A DNA stretch of 64,000 nt, taken from contig NC_015145.1 in the NCBI RefSeq assembly GCF_000189535.1, forward strand, positions 930,001-994,000, given 5' to 3'. Position 1 is the first letter of the stretch. Each line of letters starts with the position of its first letter. The notes under the pieces were generated by a model. It ran no database searches and was not told where the DNA came from. It saw nothing but the letters and a program-made list of their open reading frames with translations. This document shows, in pieces, positions 54,610 to 64,000 of this stretch. The position numbers and the translations under genes are program-made. This DNA comes from Pseudarthrobacter phenanthrenivorans Sphe3 (GTDB lineage: Bacteria > Actinomycetota > Actinomycetes > Actinomycetales > Micrococcaceae).

Positions 54610-55425
54610 TCATCCCTTGCTGGCGCCTGCGGTGATGCCGGCCACGAAGTAGCGCTGCAGGAAGACGTAGGCAACCACCACGGGCAGGGAGGCCATGATG
54701 ACGCCGGCGAAGAGCAGCGGGTAGTCGGTTTGGAACTCGCCCTGGAAGCTGAGCAGTGCCAGCGGCAGGGTGCGGTTGCCGGGAGACTGGATGAACAGCA
54801 GCGGGTACAGCAGTTCGTTCCAGTGGATGACGAAGAGGAAGATGGCGGCCGCGGCGATGGACGGCGCGGACAGCGGCAGGGCGATGGAAACGTAGGTCCG
54901 CCAGGGCCCCGTCCCGTCAATCGAGGATGCCTCGTAGAGTTCCTTGGGCAGGGTCCGCATGAACCCGCCCAGGATGAAGACGGCGATGGGCAGCGTGGAC
55001 ACGAGGTTCGCCACCACCAGGCCGGCCAGGCTGTCCAGCAGCCCCAGCCGTCCGAAGAGGACATACAGCGGCACCATGTTGGCCTGCGCCGGGATGGCCA
55101 TACCCAGCACCAGGAAGCCGAAGATGGCCCAGGACATGAATCCACGGAGCCGGGACACGGCGTAGCCGGCAAGGCTGGCCAGGAACAGGGTGAGCGGCAC
55201 CGAGATGGCGGTGACAATCACGCTGTTCATGAAGGACGAGCCAAGGTCCTGGCCGCCGATTACCTCGGCGTAGTTGGCGGGGGAGAGGGACTGCGGCAGG
55301 CTGAACGGGCCGGCGAACAGTTCCTGCGTGGACTTGAAGCTGCCGAACCCCACCACGGTCAGCGGAACGATGATGATGACCGCGTAGATCGCGAGGATTC
55401 CGCGGCGGGTTATTGACGCGAGCAT
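54610..55425 (-). CDS. Carbohydrate ABC transporter permease (MalG-type)
   Basis: A 271-residue inner-membrane permease of the CUT1 group with six helices. The EAA loop reads ELYEASSIDGTGPWRTYVSIALP, the contact site for the ATPase. The gene starts five bases from the end of the partner permease. No ATP-binding gene is in the cluster, so a shared MsiK-like ATPase is probably used, as in many actinobacterial sugar systems. Confidence 0.93.
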   Translation of the reverse strand: MLASITRRGILAIYAVIIIVPLTVVGFGSFKSTQELFAGPFSLPQSLSPANYAEVIGGQDLGSSFMNSVIVTAISVPLTLFLASLAGYAVSRLRGFMSWAIFGFLVLGMAIPAQANMVPLYVLFGRLGLLDSLAGLVVANLVSTLPIAVFILGGFMRTLPKELYEASSIDGTGPWRTYVSIALPLSAPSIAAAAIFLFVIHWNELLYPLLFIQSPGNRTLPLALLSFQGEFQTDYPLLFAGVIMASLPVVVAYVFLQRYFVAGITAGASKG

Positions 55426-55429
55426 GCTG

Positions 55430-56392
55430 TCATTCCCCCTTCGGGGTGAGGCGGAGCAGCCGGCGCTGCAGCCAGGTGACCAGGGCGATCATCGCCATGA
55501 AGATGATCGACTGGGCGGCGGCGTAGCCGAACTCCGAGTTGGCAAAGGTGCTGTAGATGCGGGTGGAGAGGATGTCCAGGGACTGCTTGGGCGGGTTGCC
55601 GGCGATGCCCAGGATCAGGTCGAAGGCCTTGAACGACTGCACCGTGGTGTAGGCCACCACTATGGACGTTGCCGGCGCGACGAACGGCCAGGTGATGGAC
55701 TTGAACTGCTGCCACCTGTTGGCGCCGTCCATCTCCGCTGCCTCGTACAGTTCCCTGGGGATGGCCTGCAGGCCGGCGATGTACACCACCATCATCTGTC
55801 CGGCGTGGAACCACACCTGCGTCACGGCCACCCAGTACAGTGCCTGGGCGTTGTTTCCGAGATACGAGCCCTGGAGGGCATCCAGGCCGACGGTGTCCAG
55901 GACGGTGTTCGCCAGTCCGAAGTTGGGATCGTAGATGAACTTCCAGATGAAGGCCACGGACACCGAGGACAGGATGGTGGGGAAGAAGAACAGGGCCCGG
56001 AGCAGGACACTGCCCCGGGAGTTCTTGGTCAGCAGCAGCGCCAGGATCAGCGAGAACAGCGTCTGCGCGATCACCACCAGCAGCACGAACTTCAGGTTGT
56101 TGGTCAGGGCGTTGGTGAAGAGCGAGTCGCTGGTGAAGGCCCGGATGAAGTTGTCCAGGCCAACGTAGTTGAACGCCGCCGAGAACCCGTTCCAGTCCGT
56201 CACGGCGTACTGGAACGCCTGCAGGGTGGGCATCACCAGGAAGAAGGCGATGACGGCAACTGCGGGGAGCGGGAAGAGGTACAGTGCCGGATTCACCCGG
56301 GTGGGCGAGCGGCGGCGCTTTTTCGCGGAGTCAGTTTCCGTCTGGCTGTCCGGCGCCTTCCGCGTGGGCGCCGTCCCCGGATGGATGCTCAT
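55430..56392 (-). CDS. Carbohydrate ABC transporter permease (MalF-type)
   Basis: A 320-residue permease with a charged cytosolic N-terminus of about 35 residues (TRKAPDSQTETDSAKKRRR) and six helices. The EAA loop reads ELYEAAEMDGANRWQQFKSI. Its ATG overlaps the stop of the binding-protein gene (ATGA). It forms the channel with the MalG-type subunit. Confidence 0.94.
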   Translation of the reverse strand: MSIHPGTAPTRKAPDSQTETDSAKKRRRSPTRVNPALYLFPLPAVAVIAFFLVMPTLQAFQYAVTDWNGFSAAFNYVGLDNFIRAFTSDSLFTNALTNNLKFVLLVVIAQTLFSLILALLLTKNSRGSVLLRALFFFPTILSSVSVAFIWKFIYDPNFGLANTVLDTVGLDALQGSYLGNNAQALYWVAVTQVWFHAGQMMVVYIAGLQAIPRELYEAAEMDGANRWQQFKSITWPFVAPATSIVVAYTTVQSFKAFDLILGIAGNPPKQSLDILSTRIYSTFANSEFGYAAAQSIIFMAMIALVTWLQRRLLRLTPKGE

Positions 56393-57675
56393 AGCCGTTC
56401 GTCAACAATCTTCTGGGCGGCCTCTGCTGCCTGCTCCGGGCTGGTGCCGGAGATGACGGCGGTGGCGCTGGCTTCCACGGCGTTGCGGACGTCCAGGTTC
56501 ATGAACTGGAACCGTGCCGCCAGGGCCGTCTTCTTATCCAGCCACGGGCTCAACCGCTTGAGGTCCGGGTTGGTGTAGTCCACGTCCTTCACGGCAACGT
56601 GCTGCGCTGTCTGGTTGGCGTAGTAGGCGGCGTTCTCCGGCTCGGACAGGAAGTCGATCCACGCGGCTGCCGCGGCCTGGTTCTTGCTGGCGGAGTTCAC
56701 GCCCAGGATGAACGTGGCGTTGTAGACGCCCTCGTACTTTCCGTTGCCGTCCGAGGTGTTGGGGAACACCAGCTCGATGGGGAACTGGGCGCCCAGGCCC
56801 CGCACTGCGGCGATGTGGTACGAGCCGGTGGCCAGCATGGCGGCCTGGCCCTGCGAGAACAGGTTCTGCGCAGGTTCCACGGCCGTGCCGGTGGCGTTGG
56901 GCTGCAGGTACGGGACCATGTCCTTGTACTGGTTGAGCATCTTGATGAACCAGTCGTCGGTGACCTTCAGCTTGCCCTGTTCAATCTGGGCGCACATGTC
57001 GTCCACGGGCGCGTTGTTGGCGATCATGCAGTTGAACAGCTGCCCGCCGTTGCCAACGTCGCCGCCGGGCCAGGAGAGGGGGATGACTCCCGAGGAGGCG
57101 AGCTTTTCGCACATGGCCAGGAAGGAGTCCCAGTCCTTGGGTGCAAGCTCGGCGCCGGCCTTGTCGAAGAGGTCCACGTTGGCCATGGGCATGGGGAACA
57201 CCACCTGGTACGGCAGGCCCAGCTGGCTCTCCCCGGACTTGCCGGCCGAGAGCAGGCCGTCCTGGTAGTTGCCTACAGCCTTGCTGTCCTTGAGTTCGGT
57301 GTAGATGCCGGCGTCGGTGAAGTTCTTGAACTGGGCGCCGCGGAAGGTGGCAAACGCGTCACCGATGGACCCGCCGCGCAGTTTCTGCAGGGCCTGCGCG
57401 TTGTAGTCGTTGGAGGTGGAAATGTCCTGGGCAACCTCCACGCCGTCGTGCATCGCGGCGAAGCGCTTGATCAGTTCGTCGAACACCGCCTTGTCCTCGC
57501 CGCGCCAGTGGGCAAAGGACACCTTGCCGGTGACGGCTCCGGTGGACGGTGCGGCAGGGCCCGTGGCGCCGCCGGGAGCGGTGGAACCGCCTGGCCCGGC
57601 ACATGCTGCCGCGGTGGCTCCGAAGCCCAGGGCCCCCAGGATTGCGATGGCCTGCCTGCGTGAAATCTGACTCAC
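56389..57675 (-). CDS. ABC transporter substrate-binding lipoprotein
   Basis: A 428-residue solute-binding protein of the CUT1/extracellular family 1 type. The N-terminus has a twin-arginine-like SRRQAIAILGALGF and a lipobox ending in Cys (TAAAC), then a Gly/Pro/Ser-rich spacer. Folded domain features such as GKVSFAHWRGEDKAVFDELI and GQAAMLATGSYHIAAV are typical. In this operon the ligand is probably sulfoquinovose or sulfoquinovosyl glycerol. GTG start with GAGGAG upstream. Confidence 0.92.
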   Translation of the reverse strand: MSQISRRQAIAILGALGFGATAAACAGPGGSTAPGGATGPAAPSTGAVTGKVSFAHWRGEDKAVFDELIKRFAAMHDGVEVAQDISTSNDYNAQALQKLRGGSIGDAFATFRGAQFKNFTDAGIYTELKDSKAVGNYQDGLLSAGKSGESQLGLPYQVVFPMPMANVDLFDKAGAELAPKDWDSFLAMCEKLASSGVIPLSWPGGDVGNGGQLFNCMIANNAPVDDMCAQIEQGKLKVTDDWFIKMLNQYKDMVPYLQPNATGTAVEPAQNLFSQGQAAMLATGSYHIAAVRGLGAQFPIELVFPNTSDGNGKYEGVYNATFILGVNSASKNQAAAAAWIDFLSEPENAAYYANQTAQHVAVKDVDYTNPDLKRLSPWLDKKTALAARFQFMNLDVRNAVEASATAVISGTSPEQAAEAAQKIVDERL

Positions 57676-57764
57676 AATAATCTCCTCGTTGAGTGTTTGC
57701 TGTGCCTTGTTACTGACTGCGGAAAGGGGATGCCACGGCCCAGCGGCTGTGGCTCCCGGGAGTG

Positions 57765-58649
57765 TTACGCGTTGGTCCGTTGGGCGGAGACGACGTCGTC
57801 CACAACGGCGCAGAGGCGCTGCAGCCGCCGGACGGCATCAGTGGAAAGGGATTCGACGACGTCGGGCGCACCGATGCAGGAGGCCCAGACGGCGCGGCCG
57901 GAGAGGAAGCCGCTGGCGCCTTCCAGGCAGGCCCACCGCACGGCGTCGGGGAAGACGTCCTCGGGGACGCCGGAGGAGAGGACCACCCAGGGCCCGTCAA
58001 TGGCGCTGGTCAGTTCGGCGCAGGCGGCGCGGACCTCGGCTTCGGGGGCCTGGCCCTTGAACGGGACCTCGGCCTTGTAGAGGTCTGCGCCCAGGCTGCC
58101 GAGCTCCTTGGCGGCTGCCAGGATGCCGGCGTTCCAGTCAAAGTCGCCGCCGGCCAGGGGCTTGCGGGAGACGGGTTCGATGATGCTGATCAGCCCGGCG
58201 GACCGGCAGCTGTCCACGAATTCGCGGACCATCTCCACCCGGCCTTCGGCTGGCTCGTCCGGGCGGTACAGGACCAGGAGCTTCAGGGCCTTCACGCCCA
58301 GTGCCTTGTATTTGTGGGGGTCCACCAGGCGGTCGATGGTCACCTCACCCACCAGCTCGCCGTGGGCGGGCTCGAAGTGGTCCGCGGAGGCGATCAGCCC
58401 GCAGCCGGGGTCCACCACGCCGGCCTCGATGGCCTGGTCCAGGGCGAACTGGCGGTCGATGAGGATGCCGGAGGCGTACGGGGTGAGGATCCGGGCGGCC
58501 TCCAGCTTGAAGTTGCGGAGGTCATCGTCGGTGACGGGCTGGTCCGTGTGCTCGGCGAACATGTTGCGCATGGCTTCGCGCTGGTCCACGGCGAGCATCG
58601 CGAACGCACCGGACGGACGCTGGAGGGCGGAGAGGTCTGTGGGGCTCAT
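57765..58649 (-). CDS. Sulfofructose-1-phosphate aldolase (YihT-like)
   Basis: A 294-residue class I aldolase. It is closely similar along its length to E. coli YihT: SGAFAMLAVDQREAMRNMF at the N-terminus, ALKLLVLYRPDEPAEGR, SIIEPVSRKP, GADLYKAEVP with the Schiff-base Lys192, and GASGFLSGRAVW near the end. YihT cleaves 6-deoxy-6-sulfofructose-1-phosphate to dihydroxyacetone phosphate and 3-sulfolactaldehyde. Relatives include tagatose-1,6-bisphosphate aldolases, but the operon supports the sulfosugar role. The kinase gene upstream ends 41 bases before its start. Confidence 0.91.
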   Translation of the reverse strand: MSPTDLSALQRPSGAFAMLAVDQREAMRNMFAEHTDQPVTDDDLRNFKLEAARILTPYASGILIDRQFALDQAIEAGVVDPGCGLIASADHFEPAHGELVGEVTIDRLVDPHKYKALGVKALKLLVLYRPDEPAEGRVEMVREFVDSCRSAGLISIIEPVSRKPLAGGDFDWNAGILAAAKELGSLGADLYKAEVPFKGQAPEAEVRAACAELTSAIDGPWVVLSSGVPEDVFPDAVRWACLEGASGFLSGRAVWASCIGAPDVVESLSTDAVRRLQRLCAVVDDVVSAQRTNA

Positions 58650-58690
58650 GGGCTGCTTCTTTCAGCTGGGCGGTTTGGTGTGCAGGTTCG

Positions 58691-59590
58691 TTAGGTAAGG
58701 GCAGGCGTGATGGCCTGGTGCGGGATGGCGGAGCGGCCGTCCAGGCCTTCGCAGGAGGCGGAGGCGGTACGGCCGGCGAAGGCGGCGGCTTCCACGAGGG
58801 GGAGGCCGGCTGCGACGGCGGCGAGGATGGCGCCGTGGTACACGTCGCCGGCGCCGAGGGTGGAGACGATGGTGGCGGGTGTTGCCGGGACGTGCACGGC
58901 ATCGGCAGCGCCGTCCTTGACCCAGGCACCGTCGGAGCCGGCGGTGGCGACGACGGCGGAGGCGCCGTCGTCGACTGCTTTCTGCAGCAGCGCCGCGGGG
59001 GAGAGGTCCGCGCCGTACTCGGCGCGGAGCCGTTCGATGGTGGGCACGTAGAGGGCGATTCCCCGGGGGTTGAAGGCGGGGATGGGGTTGCCGGCGTCCA
59101 CGCTGATGTTCAGCGTGGACGGGTTGAAGTCCGGGAGGGACGCAACGGCGTTCCAGCCCAGATGGTCCACATGGACCCAGGATGCGGCCGCCAGCAGTTC
59201 ATGGAAGCGGCTGCCGGCGGGAAAGCTGACCGGCGGGACAGGGCGGGTGACAATGGCCCGGCTTTCCGATGCCTTGCTGACCACGATCACGCTGGCGCCG
59301 GTTTTGACGCCGGCGTCCCGGACCACCGCGGACGTATCCACGCCCTCGGCCTGCAGGCCGCTGATGATGCGGTCGCCTTCCTCGTCGGTGCCAAGGACAC
59401 CTGCGAAGGCGGTGCTGGCTCCTGCCCGCGCTGCTGCCACGGCCGCCGTAGCTGCAGGGCCGCCGCCCGCCGTCGCGAAGTCCGAGGCGACGGTGCGGCT
59501 GTCCGCGGCGGGGTAGTCCTGGACCAGGGCGATGGCGTCAAGGGTGGCGCAGCCTACGAAGAGCAGGGTTCCAGATGACGGTTGGTGCAC
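58691..59590 (-). CDS. PfkB-family kinase, probable 6-deoxy-6-sulfofructose kinase (YihV-like)
   Basis: A 299-residue ribokinase-fold sugar kinase. The N-terminal LLFVGCATLDAIALV strand, the substrate motif GGGPAATAAVAAARAG and the C-terminal anion-hole and catalytic motif STLGAGDVYHGAIL are intact. In sulfo-EMP pathways such a kinase phosphorylates sulfofructose for the aldolase encoded just downstream. GTG at 59590 with GAGGTGG upstream is chosen; an in-frame start at 59635 lies in the promoter region. It is the first gene of the leftward operon, behind the shared operator. Confidence 0.88.
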   Translation of the reverse strand: MHQPSSGTLLFVGCATLDAIALVQDYPAADSRTVASDFATAGGGPAATAAVAAARAGASTAFAGVLGTDEEGDRIISGLQAEGVDTSAVVRDAGVKTGASVIVVSKASESRAIVTRPVPPVSFPAGSRFHELLAAASWVHVDHLGWNAVASLPDFNPSTLNISVDAGNPIPAFNPRGIALYVPTIERLRAEYGADLSPAALLQKAVDDGASAVVATAGSDGAWVKDGAADAVHVPATPATIVSTLGAGDVYHGAILAAVAAGLPLVEAAAFAGRTASASCEGLDGRSAIPHQAITPALT

Positions 59591-59623
59591 GTTCCACCTC
59601 GTTGTAGTAGCGGCTGGTACTGA

Positions 59624-60874
<1,251 letters not shown>

Positions 60875-60883
60875 GTAAGTTGG

Positions 60884-60899
60884 TGTTGGAATAGCAACA
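60884..60899. promoter_or_regulatory. Candidate DeoR operator 2
   Basis: TGTTGGAATAGCAACA, 15 of 16 bases identical to operator 1, with intact TGTTG/CAACA arms. It lies 46 bases upstream of the DeoR start, so autoregulation is likely. Confidence 0.75.
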
Positions 60900-60944
60900 T
60901 TGCGTCGGGCTCGTATACGGCGGGTGGGGCAGAAAGTAGGGGAT

Positions 60945-61727
60945 ATGAGCACCGCACGGGAAGAGGCGCCGCTGACGCCGCGCCAGCGCACCATACTGGA
61001 CGAGCTGGGCCGGCGCGGGTTCATTTCCACCACCGACCTGGCGGAAACCTTCGCCGTCTCGGACATGACGGTGCGCCGGGACACCCGGGTGCTGTCCAAG
61101 CTGGGACTGGTCCGGGTGGTCCACGGCGGGGTGAGCGCCATCCAGGGGCACGGGCAGAATGCGGACTTCGCGGCCCGTGTCCGGGAGGACGCGGACGGCA
61201 AGCTGCGGGTGGCGCGCGCCTGCGTGTCAATGATCGGGGAGCGGGACGCCATCATCCTGGACGCCGGGACCACCACGTACCAGATCGCCCAGGAGCTGCC
61301 CTCCACCTTTACGGGCACCATCATTACGCATTCGGCTCCGGCCATCCAGCGCTGCCTGCAGCTCACGGCTGCCCGCACCATCTGCCTGGGCGGTGAGCTG
61401 CTGCTGGACAGCCAGGCGTTCAACGGCCCCATGACGGTGACCGCCGCCGCCGGCCTGCGGGCCAAGACGGCGTTCATCGGCGTGAGCGGCATCCACGACG
61501 AGGCGTATTACATTGAGCGGGACGTGGAGCGTGCCACTAAGATCGCCCTCATGAACTCTGCGGAACAGGTGGTGGTGGTGGCAACCCACCAGAAGATGCT
61601 GCGGTATGCGCTGGCCCGGCTGGCGGCCTTTGACGCTGTGGACGTCCTGGTGACGGACGCGCCCCCGCCCCGGGAAATCGAGACCGCCCTGCGCGCCGCC
61701 GACGTGAAGCTCGTGGTGGCCGCGTGA
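60945..61727 (+). CDS. DeoR-family transcription regulator of the sulfosugar cluster
   Basis: A 260-residue DeoR-type regulator. The N-terminal helix-turn-helix (GFISTTDLAETFAVSDMTVRRD region, residues about 25-47) is followed by VVHGGVSAI and an effector domain with ILDAGTTTYQIAQEL, IITHSAP, GLRAKTAFIGVSGIHDE and a C-terminal KxxxVVVATHQKM-like segment. The sulfoquinovose regulator of E. coli (YihW) is of the same family; a phosphorylated pathway intermediate is the likely inducer. ATG at 60945 has AGGGGAT upstream. It overlaps the next gene by four bases. Confidence 0.91.
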   Translation: MSTAREEAPLTPRQRTILDELGRRGFISTTDLAETFAVSDMTVRRDTRVLSKLGLVRVVHGGVSAIQGHGQNADFAARVREDADGKLRVARACVSMIGERDAIILDAGTTTYQIAQELPSTFTGTIITHSAPAIQRCLQLTAARTICLGGELLLDSQAFNGPMTVTAAAGLRAKTAFIGVSGIHDEAYYIERDVERATKIALMNSAEQVVVVATHQKMLRYALARLAAFDAVDVLVTDAPPPREIETALRAADVKLVVAA

Positions 61728-62656
61728 GCGCCCCGCTGCGGGTGTCGTTGCCCGACCAGAAGCTGGTGGACGCGCTGGAGCCGGCTGCCGGCGTCGAGTT
61801 TTTCGTCTGGGACTTTTCCGGACCGGCTCCCGCTGACCGCCTGGACATGGTGGTGCCGCCGTACATGCAGGGGCCTGAGGTGCTGGCGGCGCTGGAGTCC
61901 GTGGACATCGGCCTCATCCAGAGCCAGTCCATCGGGTACGACGGCGTCGAGGACGTGCTGCCCGCAGGCTGCGTTTTCGCCAATGCGGCGGGGGTCCATG
62001 AGACGTCGACGGCGGAGCTCGCCCTGGGCATGATGATCGCCAGCCAGCGCGGCATGGCCGACTTCGCCCGCAACCAGGCCAGCGGCATATGGGACAACAG
62101 CCAGCGGCCCAGCCTGGCTGACCGGCGCGTGCTGCTGGTGGGCTACGGCGGAGTGGGCAAGGCCATCGAAGCCCGGCTGCTTCCGTTCGAGACGCAGGTG
62201 ACCCGGATGGCCAGCCGTGAACGCGAGGACGCCGGCGGCAGGATTTACGGGATCGACGCACTGTATGAGCAGCTGCCGCTGCATGACATCGTGGTGGTCA
62301 GCGTGCCGCTCAGCGAACAGACCCGGCAGCTGGTGGACGCGAAGTTCCTGGCCGCGATGCCGGACGGGGCGCTGCTGGTGAACGTTGCCCGCGGCCCCGT
62401 GGCGGACACGGACGCGCTGCTGGCGGAGGCGTCGTCGGGCCGTTTGCGTGCCGCCCTGGACGTCACCGATCCGGAACCGCTGCCGGCGGACCATCCGCTG
62501 TGGACCACCCCCGGCGTGCTCATCACTCCGCACGTGGGCGGGGCCAGTTCGGCCATGTTCCCGCGGATGGTCCGGCTGATCCGGAAGCAGATCGGGCTGA
62601 TGCTGGAAGGCAAGGAGCCGGTGAACGTTGTGCTGGGCGGCCCGTCCCGGGGTTAG
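61724..62656 (+). CDS. D-isomer-specific 2-hydroxyacid dehydrogenase
   Basis: A 310-residue NAD-linked dehydrogenase. The coenzyme loop is VLLVGYGGVGKAIEARL; the catalytic Arg is in LVNVARGPVADTDAL, the Glu in DVTDPEPLPADHPLW and the His in ITPHVGGAS. The GTG start overlaps the DeoR stop (GTGA), so the two are coupled. A step on sulfolactate or its keto acid is possible but is not part of the pathway as known. A general 2-ketoacid reductase is equally possible. Confidence 0.86.
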   Translation: MSAPLRVSLPDQKLVDALEPAAGVEFFVWDFSGPAPADRLDMVVPPYMQGPEVLAALESVDIGLIQSQSIGYDGVEDVLPAGCVFANAAGVHETSTAELALGMMIASQRGMADFARNQASGIWDNSQRPSLADRRVLLVGYGGVGKAIEARLLPFETQVTRMASREREDAGGRIYGIDALYEQLPLHDIVVVSVPLSEQTRQLVDAKFLAAMPDGALLVNVARGPVADTDALLAEASSGRLRAALDVTDPEPLPADHPLWTTPGVLITPHVGGASSAMFPRMVRLIRKQIGLMLEGKEPVNVVLGGPSRG

Positions 62657-62692
62657 GTTCCGCTGCTTGGGAAAGTTACCGGGCGCCCGCTG

Positions 62693-63952
62693 CTAGATTG
62701 CCGGTTCGCGCCGGCGCCGGAAGACCATCCGGAGGTGGTCCCGGAAGCGGAGGCTGTTCCGCCTGCTGACCACGATGACCGCGGCCAGGGCGGCCAGCAG
62801 GACTACTGCGCCGCCGGCAGCCACGGACCAGCGCGCCCCGAACTCGGACCCGATCCACCCCATGAGCGGCGCCCCCACAGCCGTTCCGCCTTGGAGGACG
62901 GCCAGGTAGAGGGCCAGGACGCGTCCGCGGAACTGGGGTTCCACGGATAGCTGGATGCTGGTGTTGCAGCTGTTCAGGAAGGTGATGGATGCCAGGCCCA
63001 CCGGGATCAGGACGGCCGCGTACAGCCAGAACGACGGCGATACGGCGCCAAGGAGCGTAAAGGCACCGAGTCCCAGTGCCCCGCCGAGCAGGAACCGCAG
63101 CCGCGGACCGGCCCGGCGCGCGGCGAGCAGTGCGCCTGCCAGGGTGCCTACCGCCATGATGGAGCCGAGGAGCCCGAATTCACCGGGGCCCACCCCGAAC
63201 TCCGTGGTGGCCATCAGCGCGTTGACTATGGGGAAGTTCATGCCGAACGCGCCCAGGATCCCCACCAGGACCATGATCAGCATCAGGTCCGGCCTGTTGC
63301 GCACGTACCGCACGCCTTCAGCCACCTGGTGCTTACCCCTGCTGGCCGCTGCCGCCGGGGCGAGTTCGGAGGTGCGGATCTGGAACAGCGAGATGATCAC
63401 CGCGGCGAAGCTGGCGGCGTTCAGCAGGAAGACCGGGCCCGTGCCCACCCAGGCGATCAGCACGCCGGCGATGGCGGGGCCCGTCAGCCGGGCGGTGTTA
63501 AAGGAGGCCGAGTTGAGGGCCACCGCGTTGGAGATGTTCTCCTGCCCCACCAGCTCCGAGACGAAGGCCTGGCGGGAGGGGGCGTCGATGGCGCTCGCGA
63601 TGCCCAGGCAGAGGGCCGCAGCGTAGGCGTGCCAGAGCTGGGCGGTGCCGGTCACCACCAGGAGTCCCAGGGCAAGGCCGGTCAGGCCCATGGCCACCTG
63701 CGTCCACAGCAGGATCACGCGTTTCCGGTACCGGTCCGCGAGCACCCCGCCATACGGTCCCAGGAGCAGCATGGGAAGGAACTGCAGCCCGGTGGTGATG
63801 CCCACCGCCGCCCCCGAGTAGTTGGTAAGGACGGTCAGGACCAGCCAGTCCTGCGCCACCCGCTGCATCCAGGTACCGATGTTGGACACCAGGGCGCCGC
63901 TGGCCCAGATCCGGTAGTTGCGGTTTTCCAGGGCCCGGAACATGGCGCTCAT
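62693..63952 (-). CDS. MFS transporter, EntS-like
   Basis: A 419-residue major facilitator with 12 helices. The start FRALENRNYRIWASGALVSNIGTWMQRVAQDWLVL (given as the residue 4-38 region) is typical of the EntS/MFS_3 group, and GVLADRYRKRVIL is motif A. Many members export siderophores or drugs. Its ATG overlaps the stop of an upstream gene, so the two form an operon. It converges on the 2-hydroxyacid dehydrogenase. Confidence 0.87.
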   Translation of the reverse strand: MSAMFRALENRNYRIWASGALVSNIGTWMQRVAQDWLVLTVLTNYSGAAVGITTGLQFLPMLLLGPYGGVLADRYRKRVILLWTQVAMGLTGLALGLLVVTGTAQLWHAYAAALCLGIASAIDAPSRQAFVSELVGQENISNAVALNSASFNTARLTGPAIAGVLIAWVGTGPVFLLNAASFAAVIISLFQIRTSELAPAAAASRGKHQVAEGVRYVRNRPDLMLIMVLVGILGAFGMNFPIVNALMATTEFGVGPGEFGLLGSIMAVGTLAGALLAARRAGPRLRFLLGGALGLGAFTLLGAVSPSFWLYAAVLIPVGLASITFLNSCNTSIQLSVEPQFRGRVLALYLAVLQGGTAVGAPLMGWIGSEFGARWSVAAGGAVVLLAALAAVIVVSRRNSLRFRDHLRMVFRRRREPAI

Positions 63953-64000
63953 TTGCCGCTCATCTCCTGCATGATGTGCGCGGCCCGGCTCAGGATCTGC
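63949..64000 (-). CDS. C-terminal end of an upstream gene (partial)
   Basis: The last 16 codons of a leftward gene, ending QEMSGK and a TGA that overlaps the MFS start (ATGA). Too little is visible to name it. A MarR-type regulator often precedes such transporters, but nothing here proves that. Confidence 0.6.
   Translation of the reverse strand, partial: QILSRAAHIMQEMSGK

Noticed and set aside
54537..55217. Extension of the aldehyde dehydrogenase to 706 residues
   Set aside because: The extra part lies over the MalG-type permease in another frame; the family match begins at the ATG at 54536 with its own ribosome site.

Overview
The window is high-GC DNA, tightly packed with genes on both strands. 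It looks like the chromosome of a Micrococcaceae actinobacterium of the Arthrobacter/Pseudarthrobacter group. The reasons are the codon use, many GTG and TTG starts, actinobacterial families (DUF6318 lipoprotein, resuscitation-promoting factor with LysM, BsaP beside bioB, DUF6457), and a sulfosugar cluster of a type I know from Arthrobacter. I saw no rRNA, tRNA, CRISPR array, insertion sequence or phage gene. The genus is an inference.

Layout. 1-4.5 kb: a heterodimeric ABC exporter (first gene cut by the window edge), a hotdog thioesterase and a small membrane protein, closed by a hairpin. 4.5-8.0 kb: an McrB/McrC-like modification-dependent restriction pair whose McrC has Asn in place of the second catalytic acidic residue. 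8.0-10.9 kb: a divergent histidine kinase and OmpR-type regulator, with an Hpt-like protein that has lost its phospho-accepting His. 11-13.3 kb: a Vsr-like endonuclease, a flavin-binding protein, then bioB coupled to a BsaP-type auxiliary protein. 13.5-18.3 kb: an NCS1 permease, two secreted proteins and an Old Yellow Enzyme. 18.5-32.7 kb: mostly housekeeping and hypothetical genes (Tex, ZIP transporter, DUF2071, DUF1622, epimerase, Rpf, a compact UvrA, adenine/adenosine deaminase, acylphosphatase), plus an unusual fusion of a winged-helix-like domain, a Lys/Ala-rich linker and a pullulanase X25-like domain. 32.7-39.5 kb: a large RecB-nuclease/helicase, TerC and RecQ. 39.7-43.9 kb: a one-carbon locus (YdeP-type molybdo-oxidoreductase, DUF6457, glutathione-independent formaldehyde dehydrogenase). 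44-50.6 kb: GNAT, two MFS transporters, an ArsR-SRPBCC regulator with a perfect palindromic operator, MscS and a secreted glycerophosphodiesterase.

The most coherent system is at 50.8-62.7 kb: a sulfoquinovose catabolism cluster of the sulfo-EMP type. A leftward operon runs from 59590 down to 50813 and encodes a sulfofructose kinase, a YihT-like aldolase, an ABC importer without its ATPase, an aldehyde dehydrogenase that probably oxidises sulfolactaldehyde, a TauE/SafE exporter, an AGE-family (YihS-like) isomerase and a 62-residue protein of unknown role. A rightward set encodes a Gfo/Idh/MocA protein that is a good candidate for the NAD+-dependent sulfoquinovosidase family (GH188), a DeoR regulator and a 2-hydroxyacid dehydrogenase. 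The same 16-bp inverted repeat, TGTTGGAATARCAACA, lies in both promoter regions. In the divergent promoter it covers the -35 elements of both directions, so it is the likely DeoR operator. No classical GH31 sulfoquinovosidase and no mutarotase are present.

Two long near-perfect palindromes sharing one 27-bp arm sequence (32298-32373 and 36480-36539) are a dispersed REP-like repeat.
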